Shown: one piece after another, positions 48,675 through 60,353 of the stretch | Position numbering within the stretch: position 1 is the first letter of the stretch | How the letters are laid out: the number at the start of each line of letters is the position of its first letter | Source: Acinetobacter bereziniae LMG 1003 = CIP 70.12 | GTDB lineage: Bacteria > Pseudomonadota > Gammaproteobacteria > Pseudomonadales > Moraxellaceae | Direction of reading: 5' to 3' | DNA: 64,000 bases | NCBI RefSeq assembly: GCF_000368925.1 | Contig: NZ_KB849755.1 | Location: 1,356,620-1,420,619 of the forward strand | Made by a program: the position numbers and the translations under genes | Notes under the pieces: model-generated | Told to the model about the DNA's origin: nothing | The model's database searches: none | What the model saw: the letters and a program-made list of their open reading frames with translations, nothing else

Positions 48675-50050
48675 GAATCACACTCGACCTTAGTTTTTAT
48701 CTTAGAGATTAAATTTGGTTGCCAACCACCGATTTCACAGTATTCAGACTGTGCCAACCAAAAACCATTTGGTGTAAACACCCCAAGCATAACATTATCT
48801 ACACTTAATATTTGAATTGTATGACGCATCCAAGGAAAAATATGTGCTTCTTGAATCGCCTTTTTTAAAGGCCAAGTACCTATTCTGCCATAAAGATGAA
48901 TTTTTTCACCACCTAAACGTGGTTTCAATGTCAGCTTCTGATTAAATAATGCAAAAGACAGACCTATTTTAGAGCGTTCAATTTGAAATACACCAGATGT
49001 GAATTGTAGTTGCTGATGAAGTTGAAATTGATATGTTTGCTCGGGAACTTGCTGTTTCGATTGAGCTGCTAAATAGTGTTGCTGTTCAACGCGATATAAA
49101 TGATTTTGGTAACGCAAGTAATAGAAATGATTCCAATGTAATGCTGCTTGTGAATCTGTTTTAGAGTCAATCACTTCATCCTGTAGGCGCTGCACCATTT
49201 CAAAAGCAGGTCGATAGGTGTCCTGCCCCTTCATCCATGTAGATAGAAGTTGGCGCTGTCTTGCCAATGACAATTGCTTGAGTTTTATTAAATCAAGCTT
49301 TTCTTCATTTCCACAGAAACTAAGATCTTGTTGTAGCACTTCATTGAGAATTTCATTGGCATCTTGCATCAAATAACTGGTGCGCGCCAATGCTTGTTGC
49401 ATTTTGGGGTAACGGCTTTGCAAAATATGCCAAAGTTCATGTCTACACCACGCACGATCATACTGGGTATCTAGATTAGTCGGATCATTGACATAGGCAA
49501 TCTGTAACTGTTGCACCCATTGGCAAATCTGCTCACGTGAGATATCCAACAAGGGTCGCCAAATGGTCAATTGTTCGCGCTGATCTTTTGATTTCATCGC
49601 AGATAATCCGGCAACACCTGCACCAGACAATAGGCGTAAAATCAGGGTTTCAGCTTGATCTTGTTGATGATGGGCTAGTACCAATACTTCGTCGGTTTTT
49701 ATATGTTGAAGGTAAGCATCGTAACGGGCTTGACGCGCTTGATTTTCAAGATTGCCTTCTGCAACTTGAACATTTTGAATAATATAAGGAATCTGTAAGA
49801 TGGTACATTGTTGAGCAACAAAATCAGCCCATTCATCACTGGCTGTTTGTAGCTGATGATTGACGTATATTGCACGAACGTGATGAGGGAAAAACTGCAC
49901 CATCAAATGCAGCAATAACATGGAATCCATGCCACCACTACATCCGATGAGGAAATGCGTATTCTCAGCAAATTGAGCGTGTTGTTTTAAGAAGCGAGAC
50001 CTAAATTGTCGCTGCCAAACTTCATTAAACGTTGATAACGTGCTTCGCAT
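48671..50050 (-). CDS. tilS: tRNA(Ile)-lysidine synthase
   Basis: 459 residues. The PP-loop SGGxDS motif ([16 protein letters not shown], about residues 36-47) activates C34 of tRNA-Ile2 (CAU) with ATP so that lysine can be attached, turning AUG into AUA reading. [13 protein letters not shown] and [12 protein letters not shown] are further TilS signatures; the C-terminal domains for tRNA recognition follow. The annotated start overlaps the end of accA by 64 bases; the reading frame before the SGG motif is only 35 residues long, so a much later start is not possible. Confidence 0.92.
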   Translation of the reverse strand: MRSTLSTFNEVWQRQFRSRFLKQHAQFAENTHFLIGCSGGMDSMLLLHLMVQFFPHHVRAIYVNHQLQTASDEWADFVAQQCTILQIPYIIQNVQVAEGNLENQARQARYDAYLQHIKTDEVLVLAHHQQDQAETLILRLLSGAGVAGLSAMKSKDQREQLTIWRPLLDISREQICQWVQQLQIAYVNDPTNLDTQYDRAWCRHELWHILQSRYPKMQQALARTSYLMQDANEILNEVLQQDLSFCGNEEKLDLIKLKQLSLARQRQLLSTWMKGQDTYRPAFEMVQRLQDEVIDSKTDSQAALHWNHFYYLRYQNHLYRVEQQHYLAAQSKQQVPEQTYQFQLHQQLQFTSGVFQIERSKIGLSFALFNQKLTLKPRLGGEKIHLYGRIGTWPLKKAIQEAHIFPWMRHTIQILSVDNVMLGVFTPNGFWLAQSEYCEIGGWQPNLISKIKTKVECDS

Positions 50051-50811
50051 CGATCTTCCGCAGTCATAGGCTGTAATTCATCAAGCGCTTGTTTTAACAC
50101 ATCTTTGAGTTTTTCCATAACCTCAAATGGTTGCAAATGTGCTCCCTCGCCTTCATCGACAACATATTCAACTACACCTAACTCTTTGAGTTTGTCTGCC
50201 GTAAGTGCAAGTGCCTCACTGGCTTGTTCCGCTTTGTCCGCTGTTTTCCATAAAATAGAAGCGCAGCCTTCTGGTGAAATCACTGAATAAATACTATGAG
50301 AAAGCATAACCACACGATCTGCCACACCAATTCCCAAAGCCCCACCAGAACCGCCTTCACCTAAAACTGTTGCAATAACAGGAACTTTTAAGCTTGAAAG
50401 TTGAGCAAGACTGGTTGCAATCGCTTCTGCTTGACCACGTTCTTCAGCACCAATGCCTGGGTAAGCCCCCATCGTATCAATAAATGTGAATACTGGAAGA
50501 TTAAAACGTTCTGCCATATCCAGCAAACGCTGTGACTTACGATAGCCTTCTGGGTTACACATCCCAAAGTTATGCTGTAATTTTTCACGGGTACTACGAC
50601 CACGATGCTGACCAACGACCATGACAGGCTGACCATTAAAACGCGCCAATCCGCCAACCATTGCACCATCATCACCATAAAGACGATCGCCATGTAAGGT
50701 ATCGAATTCAGTAAAAATTTCGCCTACATAATCCAAAAATTGCGGGCGTTCAGGATGACGTGCAATTTGAACCGTTTTCCAAGCTTTAGATTGAGCAGCT
50801 TTATTTTTCAT
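49987..50811 (-). CDS. accA: Acetyl-CoA carboxylase carboxyltransferase, alpha subunit
   Basis: 274 residues. It pairs with AccD to transfer the carboxyl group from carboxybiotin to acetyl-CoA, the first step of fatty-acid synthesis. Signatures are [44 protein letters not shown] and [15 protein letters not shown]. It lacks about 45 residues at the N terminus compared with E. coli AccA; the ATG at 50811 gives [23 protein letters not shown], and the core CT fold is complete. It is the first gene of the accA-tilS-proC-yggT cluster. Confidence 0.95.
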   Translation of the reverse strand: MKNKAAQSKAWKTVQIARHPERPQFLDYVGEIFTEFDTLHGDRLYGDDGAMVGGLARFNGQPVMVVGQHRGRSTREKLQHNFGMCNPEGYRKSQRLLDMAERFNLPVFTFIDTMGAYPGIGAEERGQAEAIATSLAQLSSLKVPVIATVLGEGGSGGALGIGVADRVVMLSHSIYSVISPEGCASILWKTADKAEQASEALALTADKLKELGVVEYVVDEGEGAHLQPFEVMEKLKDVLKQALDELQPMTAEDRCEARYQRLMKFGSDNLGLAS

Positions 50812-50918
50812 AAGTCGAGTATTATCCCTAATTCACCGATGCCTCACACATCGGAAGTTCAGGATCAAGTGCTATTGAATGGTTTATACAATTCATTCAA
50901 TCAACACAAGACCTTTAG

Positions 50919-52439
50919 TTAATCGATAAACTGTTCCGACTGAATATTCAATTCAATGTCCCAATGCTTAAATTGCACTTGCTCATCATGCAAATCTGCA
51001 ACCAGTAAAGGCCATTGCTTGGCATCGCCAGAAACGCTGAGTTGCCATTGTTGCGCATTATCCACTGTCAATTCAATGGCAGGAAGCATCTCATCACTGC
51101 GACTGTGATTGAGTAAAACAGCGAGACGGAGGAGCAAACATAGGTGTAGCAGCTTGTTTCCACCTACTTTTAGCACATCAAGTTTGGCATCGGTACGTAA
51201 TTTACGACGATGGTGAGCGACCAAATGTGACAAATGATTCTGATCAATTTGTGAGAAACCAGGAATGTCGGAATGCTGTAAGAGATAAGCACTGTGTTTT
51301 TGATAACCACTATGACTGATTGCCAAACCAATTTCATGTAAATAAGCTGCGCGACGCAATAGATCACTATCATCACTATTTAAATGTAAGGTATTTGCTA
51401 CACCATTAAAGAGATGTTGTGCTGTTTCAACCACACGTTCAGCTTGTTTGGCATCTGCACCATAACGCCCCACCATCGCTTGCACACTACGGTCTCGAAT
51501 ATCTTCATGTTGAAAACGCCCAAGCAAGTCATACATGACGCCTTCTCGTAATGCACCATCAGAGTAAACCAGCTTATCGATATTCAGTACTTCAAAAACA
51601 GCATAGAGAATCGCAATACCCGCAGGTAAAACAGCACGACGATCTTCTTTTAATCCATCAAACTCCATATCGGAGATATGTTTAAATTTTAAAAGTTTGT
51701 CTTTTAATTTTTCTAAACCTTCTCGAGTTAAATTCTCTTGTTCATCACTCCATCCCATATTGACAGCAATTTGACGACACGCTTTGATTGTTCCACTCGA
51801 ACCCACCACAGTGTCCCATCCAGCTGCCTTATATGTATTGGCAATAGAAGATAGTTCTTTACGTGCAGCAACAACTGCTTTTTCAAAAGCTTTACTGTTG
51901 ATATCACCTTCAGGGAAATAGGCTTTTGTGAATGCCACACATCCCATTTGTAAAGATTCAGTATGAATTGGCTCAAATTCTTCACCAATAATTAATTCTG
52001 TAGAACCGCCACCAATATCAATCACCAGACGGCGCCCACTATTGACCATGGTATGAGAAACACCTAAATAAATTAAACGTGCTTCCTCTCGTCCTGCAAT
52101 GATTTCAATCGGTTTAGGTAGAATTTCAGCTGCTTTTTGAATGAATTCATGCCCATTTTTTGCTTGACGCAAAGCGTTCGTCGCAACAATCCGTAAACGA
52201 TTCGGTTGCACTGAACTCAATCTACCTACAAAACGTGCCAAACAGGCTAAACCACGTTGTTGCGCTGCTTCAGTTAAGTTTTTATTCTCGTCCAATCCAG
52301 CAGCAAGCTGAACTTTTTCTGACATCGAAGCAACTTTTTTAACTTCACCATGATCCACTCGAGCAATTGCTAAATGGAAGCTATTCGACCCCATATCGAT
52401 GGCAGCAAGTAATTCTTCATCAATCAAAAAATCAGACAT
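50919..52439 (-). CDS. ppx: Exopolyphosphatase / pppGpp phosphatase (Ppx/GppA)
   Basis: 506 residues. The actin-like ATPase fold shows the phosphate-1 motif (AAIDMGSNSFHLAIARV) and phosphate-2 (LVIDIGGGSTELIIG), with a C-terminal HD-like domain (YLHEIGLAIS and LVAHHRRKL). It removes terminal phosphates from polyphosphate, and some members hydrolyse pppGpp; sequence alone does not decide which. It is divergent from trxA. It stands alone between accA and trxA. Confidence 0.92.
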   Translation of the reverse strand: MSDFLIDEELLAAIDMGSNSFHLAIARVDHGEVKKVASMSEKVQLAAGLDENKNLTEAAQQRGLACLARFVGRLSSVQPNRLRIVATNALRQAKNGHEFIQKAAEILPKPIEIIAGREEARLIYLGVSHTMVNSGRRLVIDIGGGSTELIIGEEFEPIHTESLQMGCVAFTKAYFPEGDINSKAFEKAVVAARKELSSIANTYKAAGWDTVVGSSGTIKACRQIAVNMGWSDEQENLTREGLEKLKDKLLKFKHISDMEFDGLKEDRRAVLPAGIAILYAVFEVLNIDKLVYSDGALREGVMYDLLGRFQHEDIRDRSVQAMVGRYGADAKQAERVVETAQHLFNGVANTLHLNSDDSDLLRRAAYLHEIGLAISHSGYQKHSAYLLQHSDIPGFSQIDQNHLSHLVAHHRRKLRTDAKLDVLKVGGNKLLHLCLLLRLAVLLNHSRSDEMLPAIELTVDNAQQWQLSVSGDAKQWPLLVADLHDEQVQFKHWDIELNIQSEQFID

Positions 52440-52732
52440 TATTTATACAAACTCATACTGAATTGTTGCTTAGATTAATTCACATGCACGCTTTTTAAAA
52501 GCCATTTATTTAGACAATTTGATGAGTCATTATTTTTTCAGCATATATGACAATTATGTGACAATTAGATTGAGTTTTCTAAGGAACCGATTGTAAATAT
52601 CGTGAGCATCAATTGGACATTCTCACAAATAAGAATGAAAATTTAAACATTTCCCTACATTGTTAAAGATGTCTATGTAATACTTAGCTTCATAGATTGA
52701 TTCATCTTTAAAATATTTTTGGAGCAAAATCC

Positions 52733-53059
52733 ATGTCTGGCAATATCGTAAACACAACTGATGACAACTTCGCAGCAGACGTTCTTGAATCAGATATTCC
52801 TGTAATTGTAGATTTCTGGGCAGGTTGGTGTGCACCATGTAAAGCGATTGCACCTGTTCTTGAAGTACTTTCTTCAGAATTTGAAGGCAAAGTAAAGATT
52901 GTTAAAGTGGATGTGACTGCATGCGAAGCAACTGCAGTTAACTATAATATCCGTAACATTCCAGCATTATTGATGTTTAAAAATGGTGAAGTGGTTGCTC
53001 AACAAATCGGTGCAGTGCCGAAATCTAAACTGACTGCTTTCATCGAAGAAAATATTTAA
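52733..53059 (+). CDS. trxA: Thioredoxin 1
   Basis: 108 residues, the classic size. The redox centre is FWAGWCAPCKAIAP, i.e. WCAPC at residues 32-36, with alanine in place of the usual glycine. The cis-proline motif is NIPALLMFKNGE. It reduces ribonucleotide reductase, PAPS reductase and other targets; it is the likely reductant for the NrdA C-terminal cysteines in this genome. The preceding GGAGCAAAATCC is a good ribosome site. A terminator follows at 53103. Confidence 0.96.
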   Translation: MSGNIVNTTDDNFAADVLESDIPVIVDFWAGWCAPCKAIAPVLEVLSSEFEGKVKIVKVDVTACEATAVNYNIRNIPALLMFKNGEVVAQQIGAVPKSKLTAFIEENI

Positions 53060-53102
53060 TTTGCTGAATTTATAGATTATTTGTATAAATCTGCAAAAAT
53101 AA

Positions 53103-53135
53103 AAAATACGCTTGATTTTCTGGCGTATTTTTTTT
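53103..53135 (+). terminator. Terminator of trxA
   Basis: AAAATACGC-11 bases-GCGTATTTT followed by TTTT, about 45 bases past the trxA stop. Confidence 0.8.
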
Positions 53136-53403
53136 CGACTATAATTTGACAAACTTGTTGATCTCACTTATATTTCATGCTCAAGGAACATAAGGATTCT
53201 CTGCCTGTTTCTTAAAGGACAACACATAAGATCGCCGTTCGGCAACAGAAATTGTTTTACATATTTCTCCTCGAAAGAACTACATAGACTCTGAGTTTGT
53301 TTTTGTGTCTATACAACATCAACTCACCTATTGCACTGTTGGCGACTTTTGCTTCTTTTCTCTTTATCTGTGTTCCACACATCCTTATTCAATCTGACCA
53401 TTT

Positions 53404-54672
53404 ATGAATTTAACTGAACTCAAGAAAAAACCGATTGGCGAACTCATTAAAATTGCTGAGTTTATGGGCCTTGAAGGAATGGCTCGTAACCGTAAGCAAG
53501 ACATCATTTTTGCCATCCTAAAGCGCCATGCAATGAATGGTGAAGAAATCTTTGGTGATGGTGTTCTTGAAATTTTGTCTGATGGTTTCGGCTTTCTACG
53601 CTCGGCTGCAGGTTCTTATCTTGCAGGTCCTGATGACATTTATGTTAGCCCATCACAAATCCGTCGTTTCAACCTACGCACAGGTGATACGATTACGGGA
53701 ACGATTCGCCCACCCAAAGAAGGTGAACGTTACTTTGCATTATTAAAAGTTAATCAAATTAACTATGACACACCTGAAAATTCACGTAATAAAATCTTAT
53801 TCGAAAACCTAACCCCATTGTTTCCAACTGAGCAATTGGTAATGGAACTAGGAAATGGTTCAACGGAAGATTTAACTGCACGTGTTGTTGACTTGGTTGC
53901 TCCTATTGGTAAAGGTCAACGTTCAATTATTGTTGCACCGCCTAAAGCGGGTAAAACAATGTTGTTACAGAACATTGCTCAATCCATTGTCCGTAATAAC
54001 CCTGAATGTTTCCTTATCGTTCTCTTAATTGATGAACGTCCAGAGGAAGTGACTGAAATGGAACGTACTGTTCGTGGCGAGGTTGTTGCATCAACATTTG
54101 ATGAATCTCCAGCACGCCATGTACAAGTTGCCGAAATGGTGATTGAAAAAGCCAAACGTCTTGTTGAACATAAGAAAGATGTGGTGATTCTGCTAGATTC
54201 AATCACGCGTTTAGCACGTGCTTACAACACTGTTGTACCGTCATCAGGCAAAGTATTGACCGGTGGTGTAGATGCACATGCACTTGAACGCCCGAAACGT
54301 TTCTTTGGTGCTGCACGTAACATTGAAGAAGGCGGCTCACTGACAATCATTTCAACTGCATTGATTGAAACAGGCAGTAAAATGGATGAAGTGATCTACG
54401 AAGAATTCAAAGGTACGGGTAACCAAGAGATTACCTTGGATCGTCGTATTGCTGAAAAACGTGTCTTCCCTGCCATGAATATCAAGAAATCAGGTACTCG
54501 TCGTGAAGAACGCCTCATGAGTGAAGAAAACCTACGCAAAGTTTGGATTTTACGTAAGCTTCTCCACCCAATGGATGAGTTAGCGGCGATGGAATTCCTT
54601 TTAGATCGTATGAAAGAAACCAAAACCAATGATGATTTCTTCGATCAAATGAAGCGTAAAGCTGCCAACTGA
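53404..54672 (+). CDS. rho: Transcription termination factor Rho
   Basis: 422 residues. The N-terminal Rho-N helical domain ([39 protein letters not shown]) is followed by the cold-shock-like primary RNA site ([16 protein letters not shown]) and the RecA-like ATPase with Walker A ([17 protein letters not shown]), Walker B ([16 protein letters not shown]) and the Q/R loops. It acts as a hexameric RNA helicase that ends transcription. The 5' region (53136-53403) is long and has no ORF; rho mRNA leaders are often autoregulated, which is possible here. A clear terminator follows. Confidence 0.97.
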   Translation: MNLTELKKKPIGELIKIAEFMGLEGMARNRKQDIIFAILKRHAMNGEEIFGDGVLEILSDGFGFLRSAAGSYLAGPDDIYVSPSQIRRFNLRTGDTITGTIRPPKEGERYFALLKVNQINYDTPENSRNKILFENLTPLFPTEQLVMELGNGSTEDLTARVVDLVAPIGKGQRSIIVAPPKAGKTMLLQNIAQSIVRNNPECFLIVLLIDERPEEVTEMERTVRGEVVASTFDESPARHVQVAEMVIEKAKRLVEHKKDVVILLDSITRLARAYNTVVPSSGKVLTGGVDAHALERPKRFFGAARNIEEGGSLTIISTALIETGSKMDEVIYEEFKGTGNQEITLDRRIAEKRVFPAMNIKKSGTRREERLMSEENLRKVWILRKLLHPMDELAAMEFLLDRMKETKTNDDFFDQMKRKAAN

Positions 54673-55053
54673 TTGGTATAAAAAGTCAAAAAAGGTCACT
54701 GATATAGTGACCTTTTTTTTGGTTGACAGAATTTACATAAATATACAATTGCTGATTTTTGGCGTAACAGCATTTTGCAAATAATTGAATATAAAAATCA
54801 TTCTCGCATATTTTTTATATTTTTTAATAACTTAATTATCAATAATCCAATCTAAAAGTGCGAATTAATTGTAATTAACTGTTAAAAAAGCATCATTTTT
54901 TCATCAATTTGGTCAGTTTTTTTCATCTAGACAGTAGCAATTCAAAATGCGCAGTGATAGCATATTCGCATACCAGTTAGACTGCTCATGCAAAAAGCAA
55001 AAAACAGGCTAACTTGGGTTTTTTGTCTCAATTAATTTTATGAGAGTGATGCC
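54673..55053. other. Intergenic region between rho and the lipoprotein gene
   Basis: It contains the rho terminator (54690-54720) and then AT-rich DNA that should hold the strong promoter of the lipoprotein gene. No ORF is seen. Confidence 0.6.
54690..54720 (+). terminator. Terminator of rho
   Basis: AAAAGGTCACT-GATAT-AGTGACCTTTT followed by TTTT, about 18 bases past the rho stop. Confidence 0.85.
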
Positions 55054-55326
55054 ATGTTATTCAAAAAAATCGCTATTGCTGCTGCAGTTGCTACTACTTT
55101 AGCTTTCGTTGGTTGTGCTAAAAAAACTGAAGAAGCTGCTGCTGATGCAAACGCTGCTGCTTCTCAAGCTGTAGAAGCTGCTTCTGAAGCTACTGCTGCT
55201 GTTGACGCTGCTGCTGCTTCTGCAACTGACGCTGCTGCTACTGCTGCTGCAGACGCTACTGCTGCTGCTTCTGACGCTACTGCTGCTGCTGCTGACGCTT
55301 CAGCTGCTGCTTCAGCTGCTCAATAA
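55054..55326 (+). CDS. Small alanine-rich lipoprotein (alanine-zipper, Lpp-like)
   Basis: 90 residues. The signal peptide MLFKKIAIAAAVATTLAF ends in a lipobox (LAFVGC), so cysteine 21 should be lipidated by Lgt/LspA/Lnt. The mature part has almost only A, D, E, T and S, with repeated ADATAAASDATAAAADAS-like units giving a heptad-style alanine zipper. This is the build of small murein-lipoprotein-type proteins such as OprI/Lpp, but there is no C-terminal lysine for peptidoglycan linkage, so it is probably not covalently bound. GAGTGATGCC is a good ribosome site. The strong terminator suggests high expression. Confidence 0.85.
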   Translation: MLFKKIAIAAAVATTLAFVGCAKKTEEAAADANAAASQAVEAASEATAAVDAAAASATDAAATAAADATAAASDATAAAADASAAASAAQ

Positions 55327-55350
55327 TAATCGCTTAGATTATTATCAAAA

Positions 55351-55379
55351 AAAGAGAACCTTTGGTTCTCTTTTTTTTT
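55351..55379 (+). terminator. Terminator of the lipoprotein gene
   Basis: AAAGAGAACC-TTT-GGTTCTCTTT followed by TTTTTT, a 10-bp stem with a 3-base loop. Confidence 0.88.
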
Positions 55380-55711
55380 GCTTTCAAATCAATGATTATC
55401 CTCAAATCTGCGAATTGATTCGAAAGACAGCCCTGATTTATCGAATAAATATATTCAGCCAATTTAGAACGCCCCGCTTCGATTCCATACTGTCAAGATG
55501 TTATATTGAAATACACTCAAGTAATGAATCCTATATCTCACTTTTAATCATTAAAAAAACGAACATTATTTTTATAATCAAAGTTTCAGACTATTCATAC
55601 CAATAATTTGACAATCATTTATAGTCAATGAGCTTTATCATTTGATACAAAGGATTAAAAGATCTGCCAATTCATTTATTTTGGCTAGGATCATACTTTT
55701 AAATCATAGAC

Positions 55712-55890
55712 CGTCTTTCCATCGTGAAGCCACATAGACGCCATATGTTGGCTAAAGATATATGAGCAAAAACCAAAATACTGCTTTGTTTGCGCAAGAA
55801 TGCAGTTAAACAAGAAACGGGTTAAGTAATGAGCGTCTTCGCTTACGGAAAACGATTTAAACTTTAGCACTAAAGCCTGGCAGTGAAAGC
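55712..55890 (+). repeat. Dispersed intergenic repeat, copy 2
   Basis: This is homologous to 46550-46735 in the same orientation: shared GATATATGAGCAAAAAC, ACTGCTTTGTTTGCGCAAGAA, GTTAAGTAA, AAAACGATTTAAACTTTAG and TGGCAGTGAAAGC. It is directly left of MITE copy B. Confidence 0.65.
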
Positions 55891-55977
55891 TTTATATCAT
55901 CAAACAATATATTGATCACATTGATTTTATTGATCTAAAAATTATATTTACTGTATGGTTTTTCATACAGATTAGCT

Positions 55978-56259
55978 AGGGTCTGTTGACAATTCATCTA
56001 TACTTGCGACTATGTGTGTTTTTTAGGCGATTCTAGGCGCGAAATACGAAATTTAGTCATTCTAAATAAGTAGTTCGGAACGAAGAAGCGACAAAAAACA
56101 CACTAGTCCCGAAGGGTTGTGGCTAAAATTATCTCAGCCTACGTTATGAAACTTGAAAATAGACTCACTATTCTCTTCGTTTCCTTGCGGAGTATACTCC
56201 TCATGCCTGCTCAATTTTAACCTACAACGCAAGCTATTTATCAAATGTCAACAGACCCT
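55978..56259 (-). mobile_element. MITE-like non-coding element, copy B (inverted)
   Basis: 282 bp with ends AGGGTCTGTTGACA / TGTCAACAGACCCT, a 14-bp perfect inverted repeat. Its reverse complement aligns along nearly the whole length with 4497-4764. It carries a short internal difference near the CTCCGCAAGG segment absent from copy A. It has no ORF. The flanks might show a 2-base TA duplication, but copy A does not support this. Confidence 0.8.
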
Positions 56260-56301
56260 ATAGTTTAATTTATTTTTAAGCTCTCGTATGCGTAAATAAT
56301 A

Positions 56302-56333
56302 AAAAACCCCAAGCAAAATGGCTTGGGGTTTTT
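56302..56333. terminator. Terminator of pheST-ihfA
   Basis: AAAAACCCCAAGC-AAAATG-GCTTGGGGTTTTT, a 13-bp stem with a T run on the minus strand too, 20 bases past the ihfA stop. Confidence 0.88.
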
Positions 56334-56352
56334 ACAAAATCAAGTGGGTTGA

Positions 56353-56649
56353 TTAACCTTCTTGTTCTGTGCCTACACGTTGTCTAAACTTCTGTCCTGC
56401 GCGGAACGTAACAACTCGACGTGCCGAAATTGGAATTTCTTCGCCAGTTTTTGGGTTTCGACCTGGACGTTGACGTTTGTCACGTAGTTCAAAATTACCA
56501 AAACCTGAAAGTTTAACTTGTTCGCCTGCAATTAATGCTTGGCTAATTTCGTCAAAGAACAACTCGACCATTTGTTTTGCTTCACGACGGTTTAAACTCG
56601 TAAGCTCACTTAAATGATCAGCCATTTCTGCTTTTGTTAATGCTGTCAT
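56353..56649 (-). CDS. ihfA: Integration host factor, alpha subunit
   Basis: 98 residues, the usual size. [40 protein letters not shown] is the DNA-bending arm with the intercalating proline (RNPKTGE). With IhfB it bends DNA at specific sites for recombination, replication and transcription. It overlaps pheT by 4 bases and follows it in one operon, the same gene order as in enterobacteria (pheS-pheT-ihfA). Confidence 0.96.
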   Translation of the reverse strand: MTALTKAEMADHLSELTSLNRREAKQMVELFFDEISQALIAGEQVKLSGFGNFELRDKRQRPGRNPKTGEEIPISARRVVTFRAGQKFRQRVGTEQEG

Positions 56650-59027
56650 GAGGCCCTCAATGTCGCTTGGTAAGTGCTTTCTAACACTTGAATGATATGA
56701 TCCATACCGGATTTAATTTCAGCATCTTCAAGTGTACGTGATGGATGTTGCCATAACAATGCAAATGCCAAAGAGCGCTTACCTTGCTCAACACCTTGCC
56801 CTGTATACACATCGAATAACCATGTAGAGTCTAAAAGCTCCCCACCGGTTTTTTCAATAAGTTGCTGAATTTCACTGACATTAATCTTATCACTAATTAC
56901 AAGCGCAATATCACGTCTAACCGACGGAAATCGTGATAATTCTGTAAAATTAGATACATAAGTTTGCAAAACAGCCGATTGATCAAGTTCGGCAACCCAA
57001 GTCGTGCTCAAATCCAGTGCATTTTCTAAAGATGGATGTAAACGTCCCAAATAACCAACCGATTTTCCATCTATTAAAATCTCTGTTGACTGACCTGGAT
57101 GTAACCATTCACGCTCAGAACGCACATATTCAACTTGAACCCGTCCAGCAGCTAAAACTTCTTCAACCTCTCCTTTGAAGTCAAAGAAATCCATTGCTTG
57201 AGCTTTGCCATGCCATGATTCAGCATGTTTTGAGCCCACCGCAATCATTGCCAAAGTTGGAATCTGATTTAAGTCATCAATAGTTTGAGCATTTTGATAA
57301 TCAAAACGTAAACCTAACTCAAAGAAACGCACACGGCTTTGTTGGCGGTTAATATTGTATTGAACACAAGGAATTAAGCTTGAAAGCAAAGTAGAACGCA
57401 TTACAGCCAAATCACTTGAAATTGGATTTGCCAATGCCAATGGATTAACTTGAGAATTTAATTGCTTCTCAAGCTTTAAATCAGCAAAGCTAAAACTGAT
57501 TGCTTCTTGATAGCCCAAAGTCACCAGTGTTTGACGTAATTGTGGCAATTCAAACTGATCTTGATGTTTAGCAAGTTTGACATCAATCACAGGCAAACTA
57601 ATTTGGATATTGTCATAACCATGAATACGCGCAACTTCTTCAATTAAGTCTTGATAAATTGCCATATCATAGCGATGTGATGGCGGTACAACAGTCCACT
57701 CGCCCTCAGCTTTGACTGTTACAACACAACCTAAACGTTGAAGTGCATCAGTAATAAATGCTGATTCAACAGAATAACCAAGTAATTGATCAACTTGTGC
57801 TTGAGTTAACTCAATGGCTTCACGTTTAGGTAAAAGCGCGGTACGTTCAGCCACAGTGATTGGACCAAATTCTCCACCCGCCAAACTCTGAATCAATTGT
57901 GATGCTCGATGCATCGCGATCATTGGCAATTCAAAATCCACACCACGTTCATAGCGTTGAGAAGCATCAGTATGTAAGCCATAACGGCGCGCACGACCTG
58001 CAATATGCAATGGTGCAAAGAACGCAGACTCAAGAAAGATCTCTGTCGTTGCATCTGTTACAGAAGAAGATAATCCCCCCATAATCCCTGCAATAGCGAG
58101 CGCTTTAGCATCATCAGCAATGACCATAACATCTTCAGTCAATTCAATTTCTTGCTCATTTAATAAAACAAGTTTTTCATTTGCTGTTGCTTGGCGTACA
58201 TGGACTGAACCTTGAACTTGACCACCATCAAAAGCATGTAAAGGCTGTCCTAGTTCCATCAATACATAGTTGGTAATATCCACCAAAATACTGTGTTGAC
58301 GAATCCCTGAACGAGCCAAAGCCTGCTCCATCCATTCAGGGGTAGCTGCTTTGGTATTTACATTTTTTATAACACGACCTAAATAACGTGGACATCCATC
58401 AGTGCTGACATGGACTTGTTTTTGATCTGCAATGGTTGCAGCCACTTCTGTAATTTCAGGCGCTGTCACTGGAAGTTGATTAATTACACCAATTTCACGT
58501 GCTACACCACGAATACTAAAACAGTCTCCACGGTTCGGGGTAATACTGATATCAATGACATGGTCATCCAGATTTAAATATTCGCGGATGTTTACACCAA
58601 CCGGTGCATCATCAGGAAGCTCTAAAAGCCCATCAATTTTATCTTCAAGATCAATTTCCGAAGCACCACATAGCATCCCTTGTGATTCAACGCCACGTAG
58701 CTTACCTTTCTTGATTTTAAAATCACCAGGAAGTACTGCACCAATTGTCGCAACCGGTGCTTTCATGCCAACACGTACATTCGGTGCACCACATACGATT
58801 TGTAGAGGTTCTCCTGAACCAATGTTTACAGTGGTTACACGTAAACGATCTGCATCAGGATGTTGAATGACCGTTAAAACTTCCCCCACCACAACACCAG
58901 TAAAGTGTTTAGCGGCTGGTACAAGCTCATCAACTTCAAGTCCCAACATCGTGAGTTGGTCAGATAAAGTATCACTATCAATTGCTGGGTTAACCCATGT
59001 GCGAAGCCAATTTTCGCTAATTTTCAT
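56646..59027 (-). CDS. pheT: Phenylalanyl-tRNA synthetase, beta subunit
   Basis: 793 residues. The N-terminal tRNA-binding EMAP-like domain is about 40-150 ([25 protein letters not shown]), followed by the B3/B4 editing region, B5 domain (about 400-470), a catalytically inactive synthetase-like core and the C-terminal anticodon-binding FDX-ACB domain (about 700-793, [18 protein letters not shown]). It edits misacylated Tyr-tRNA(Phe). It lies downstream of pheS with 128 bases between them that hold a small repeat. Confidence 0.97.
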   Translation of the reverse strand: MKISENWLRTWVNPAIDSDTLSDQLTMLGLEVDELVPAAKHFTGVVVGEVLTVIQHPDADRLRVTTVNIGSGEPLQIVCGAPNVRVGMKAPVATIGAVLPGDFKIKKGKLRGVESQGMLCGASEIDLEDKIDGLLELPDDAPVGVNIREYLNLDDHVIDISITPNRGDCFSIRGVAREIGVINQLPVTAPEITEVAATIADQKQVHVSTDGCPRYLGRVIKNVNTKAATPEWMEQALARSGIRQHSILVDITNYVLMELGQPLHAFDGGQVQGSVHVRQATANEKLVLLNEQEIELTEDVMVIADDAKALAIAGIMGGLSSSVTDATTEIFLESAFFAPLHIAGRARRYGLHTDASQRYERGVDFELPMIAMHRASQLIQSLAGGEFGPITVAERTALLPKREAIELTQAQVDQLLGYSVESAFITDALQRLGCVVTVKAEGEWTVVPPSHRYDMAIYQDLIEEVARIHGYDNIQISLPVIDVKLAKHQDQFELPQLRQTLVTLGYQEAISFSFADLKLEKQLNSQVNPLALANPISSDLAVMRSTLLSSLIPCVQYNINRQQSRVRFFELGLRFDYQNAQTIDDLNQIPTLAMIAVGSKHAESWHGKAQAMDFFDFKGEVEEVLAAGRVQVEYVRSEREWLHPGQSTEILIDGKSVGYLGRLHPSLENALDLSTTWVAELDQSAVLQTYVSNFTELSRFPSVRRDIALVISDKINVSEIQQLIEKTGGELLDSTWLFDVYTGQGVEQGKRSLAFALLWQHPSRTLEDAEIKSGMDHIIQVLESTYQATLRAS

Positions 59028-59058
59028 TTCTAAAACCTATATTCAATATTTATGAATT

Positions 59059-59145
59059 CCTCTCTAACTCCCTTTGAAAATTGGGAGAACCCTTCGTCTT
59101 TTGTCTAGGACATTCCCTCTTTGTTTAGAAGAGGTTAGGGAGAGG
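59059..59145. repeat. Palindromic REP-like repeat between pheT and pheS
   Basis: The left edge CCTCTCTAACTCC is matched in inverted form by the right edge GGTTAGGGAGAGG, with about 60 bases between. Such CTCTCCCTAAC-type edges are common in dispersed intergenic repeats. It sits inside the pheST-ihfA operon. Confidence 0.55.
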
Positions 59146-59155
59146 TATAAATTTG

Positions 59156-60157
<1,002 letters not shown>

Positions 60158-60353
60158 TTAGAAAAATAATATAACTGCATATTCTAACAGTTTTTATGCA
60201 GTTGGATGAAGTTTCCTCCTGACGAAAAATACGATTAGTCACAACTAATTCTCGATAATTTGTATATTTCCCTGTGCGAATACTGTTGAAACGCTAGAAC
60301 TCTGATTTATAAACGGTATAAAATAAATCCAATGTCGCTGAGATCTATAAAAA

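Larger units (their letters stand above)
55327..56352. other. Repeat-filled intergenic region between the lipoprotein gene and ihfA
   Basis: About 1 kb with the lipoprotein terminator (55351-55379), a dispersed repeat copy (55712-55890), the MITE-like element copy B (55978-56259) and the ihfA terminator (56302-56333). I see no gene. Confidence 0.7.
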
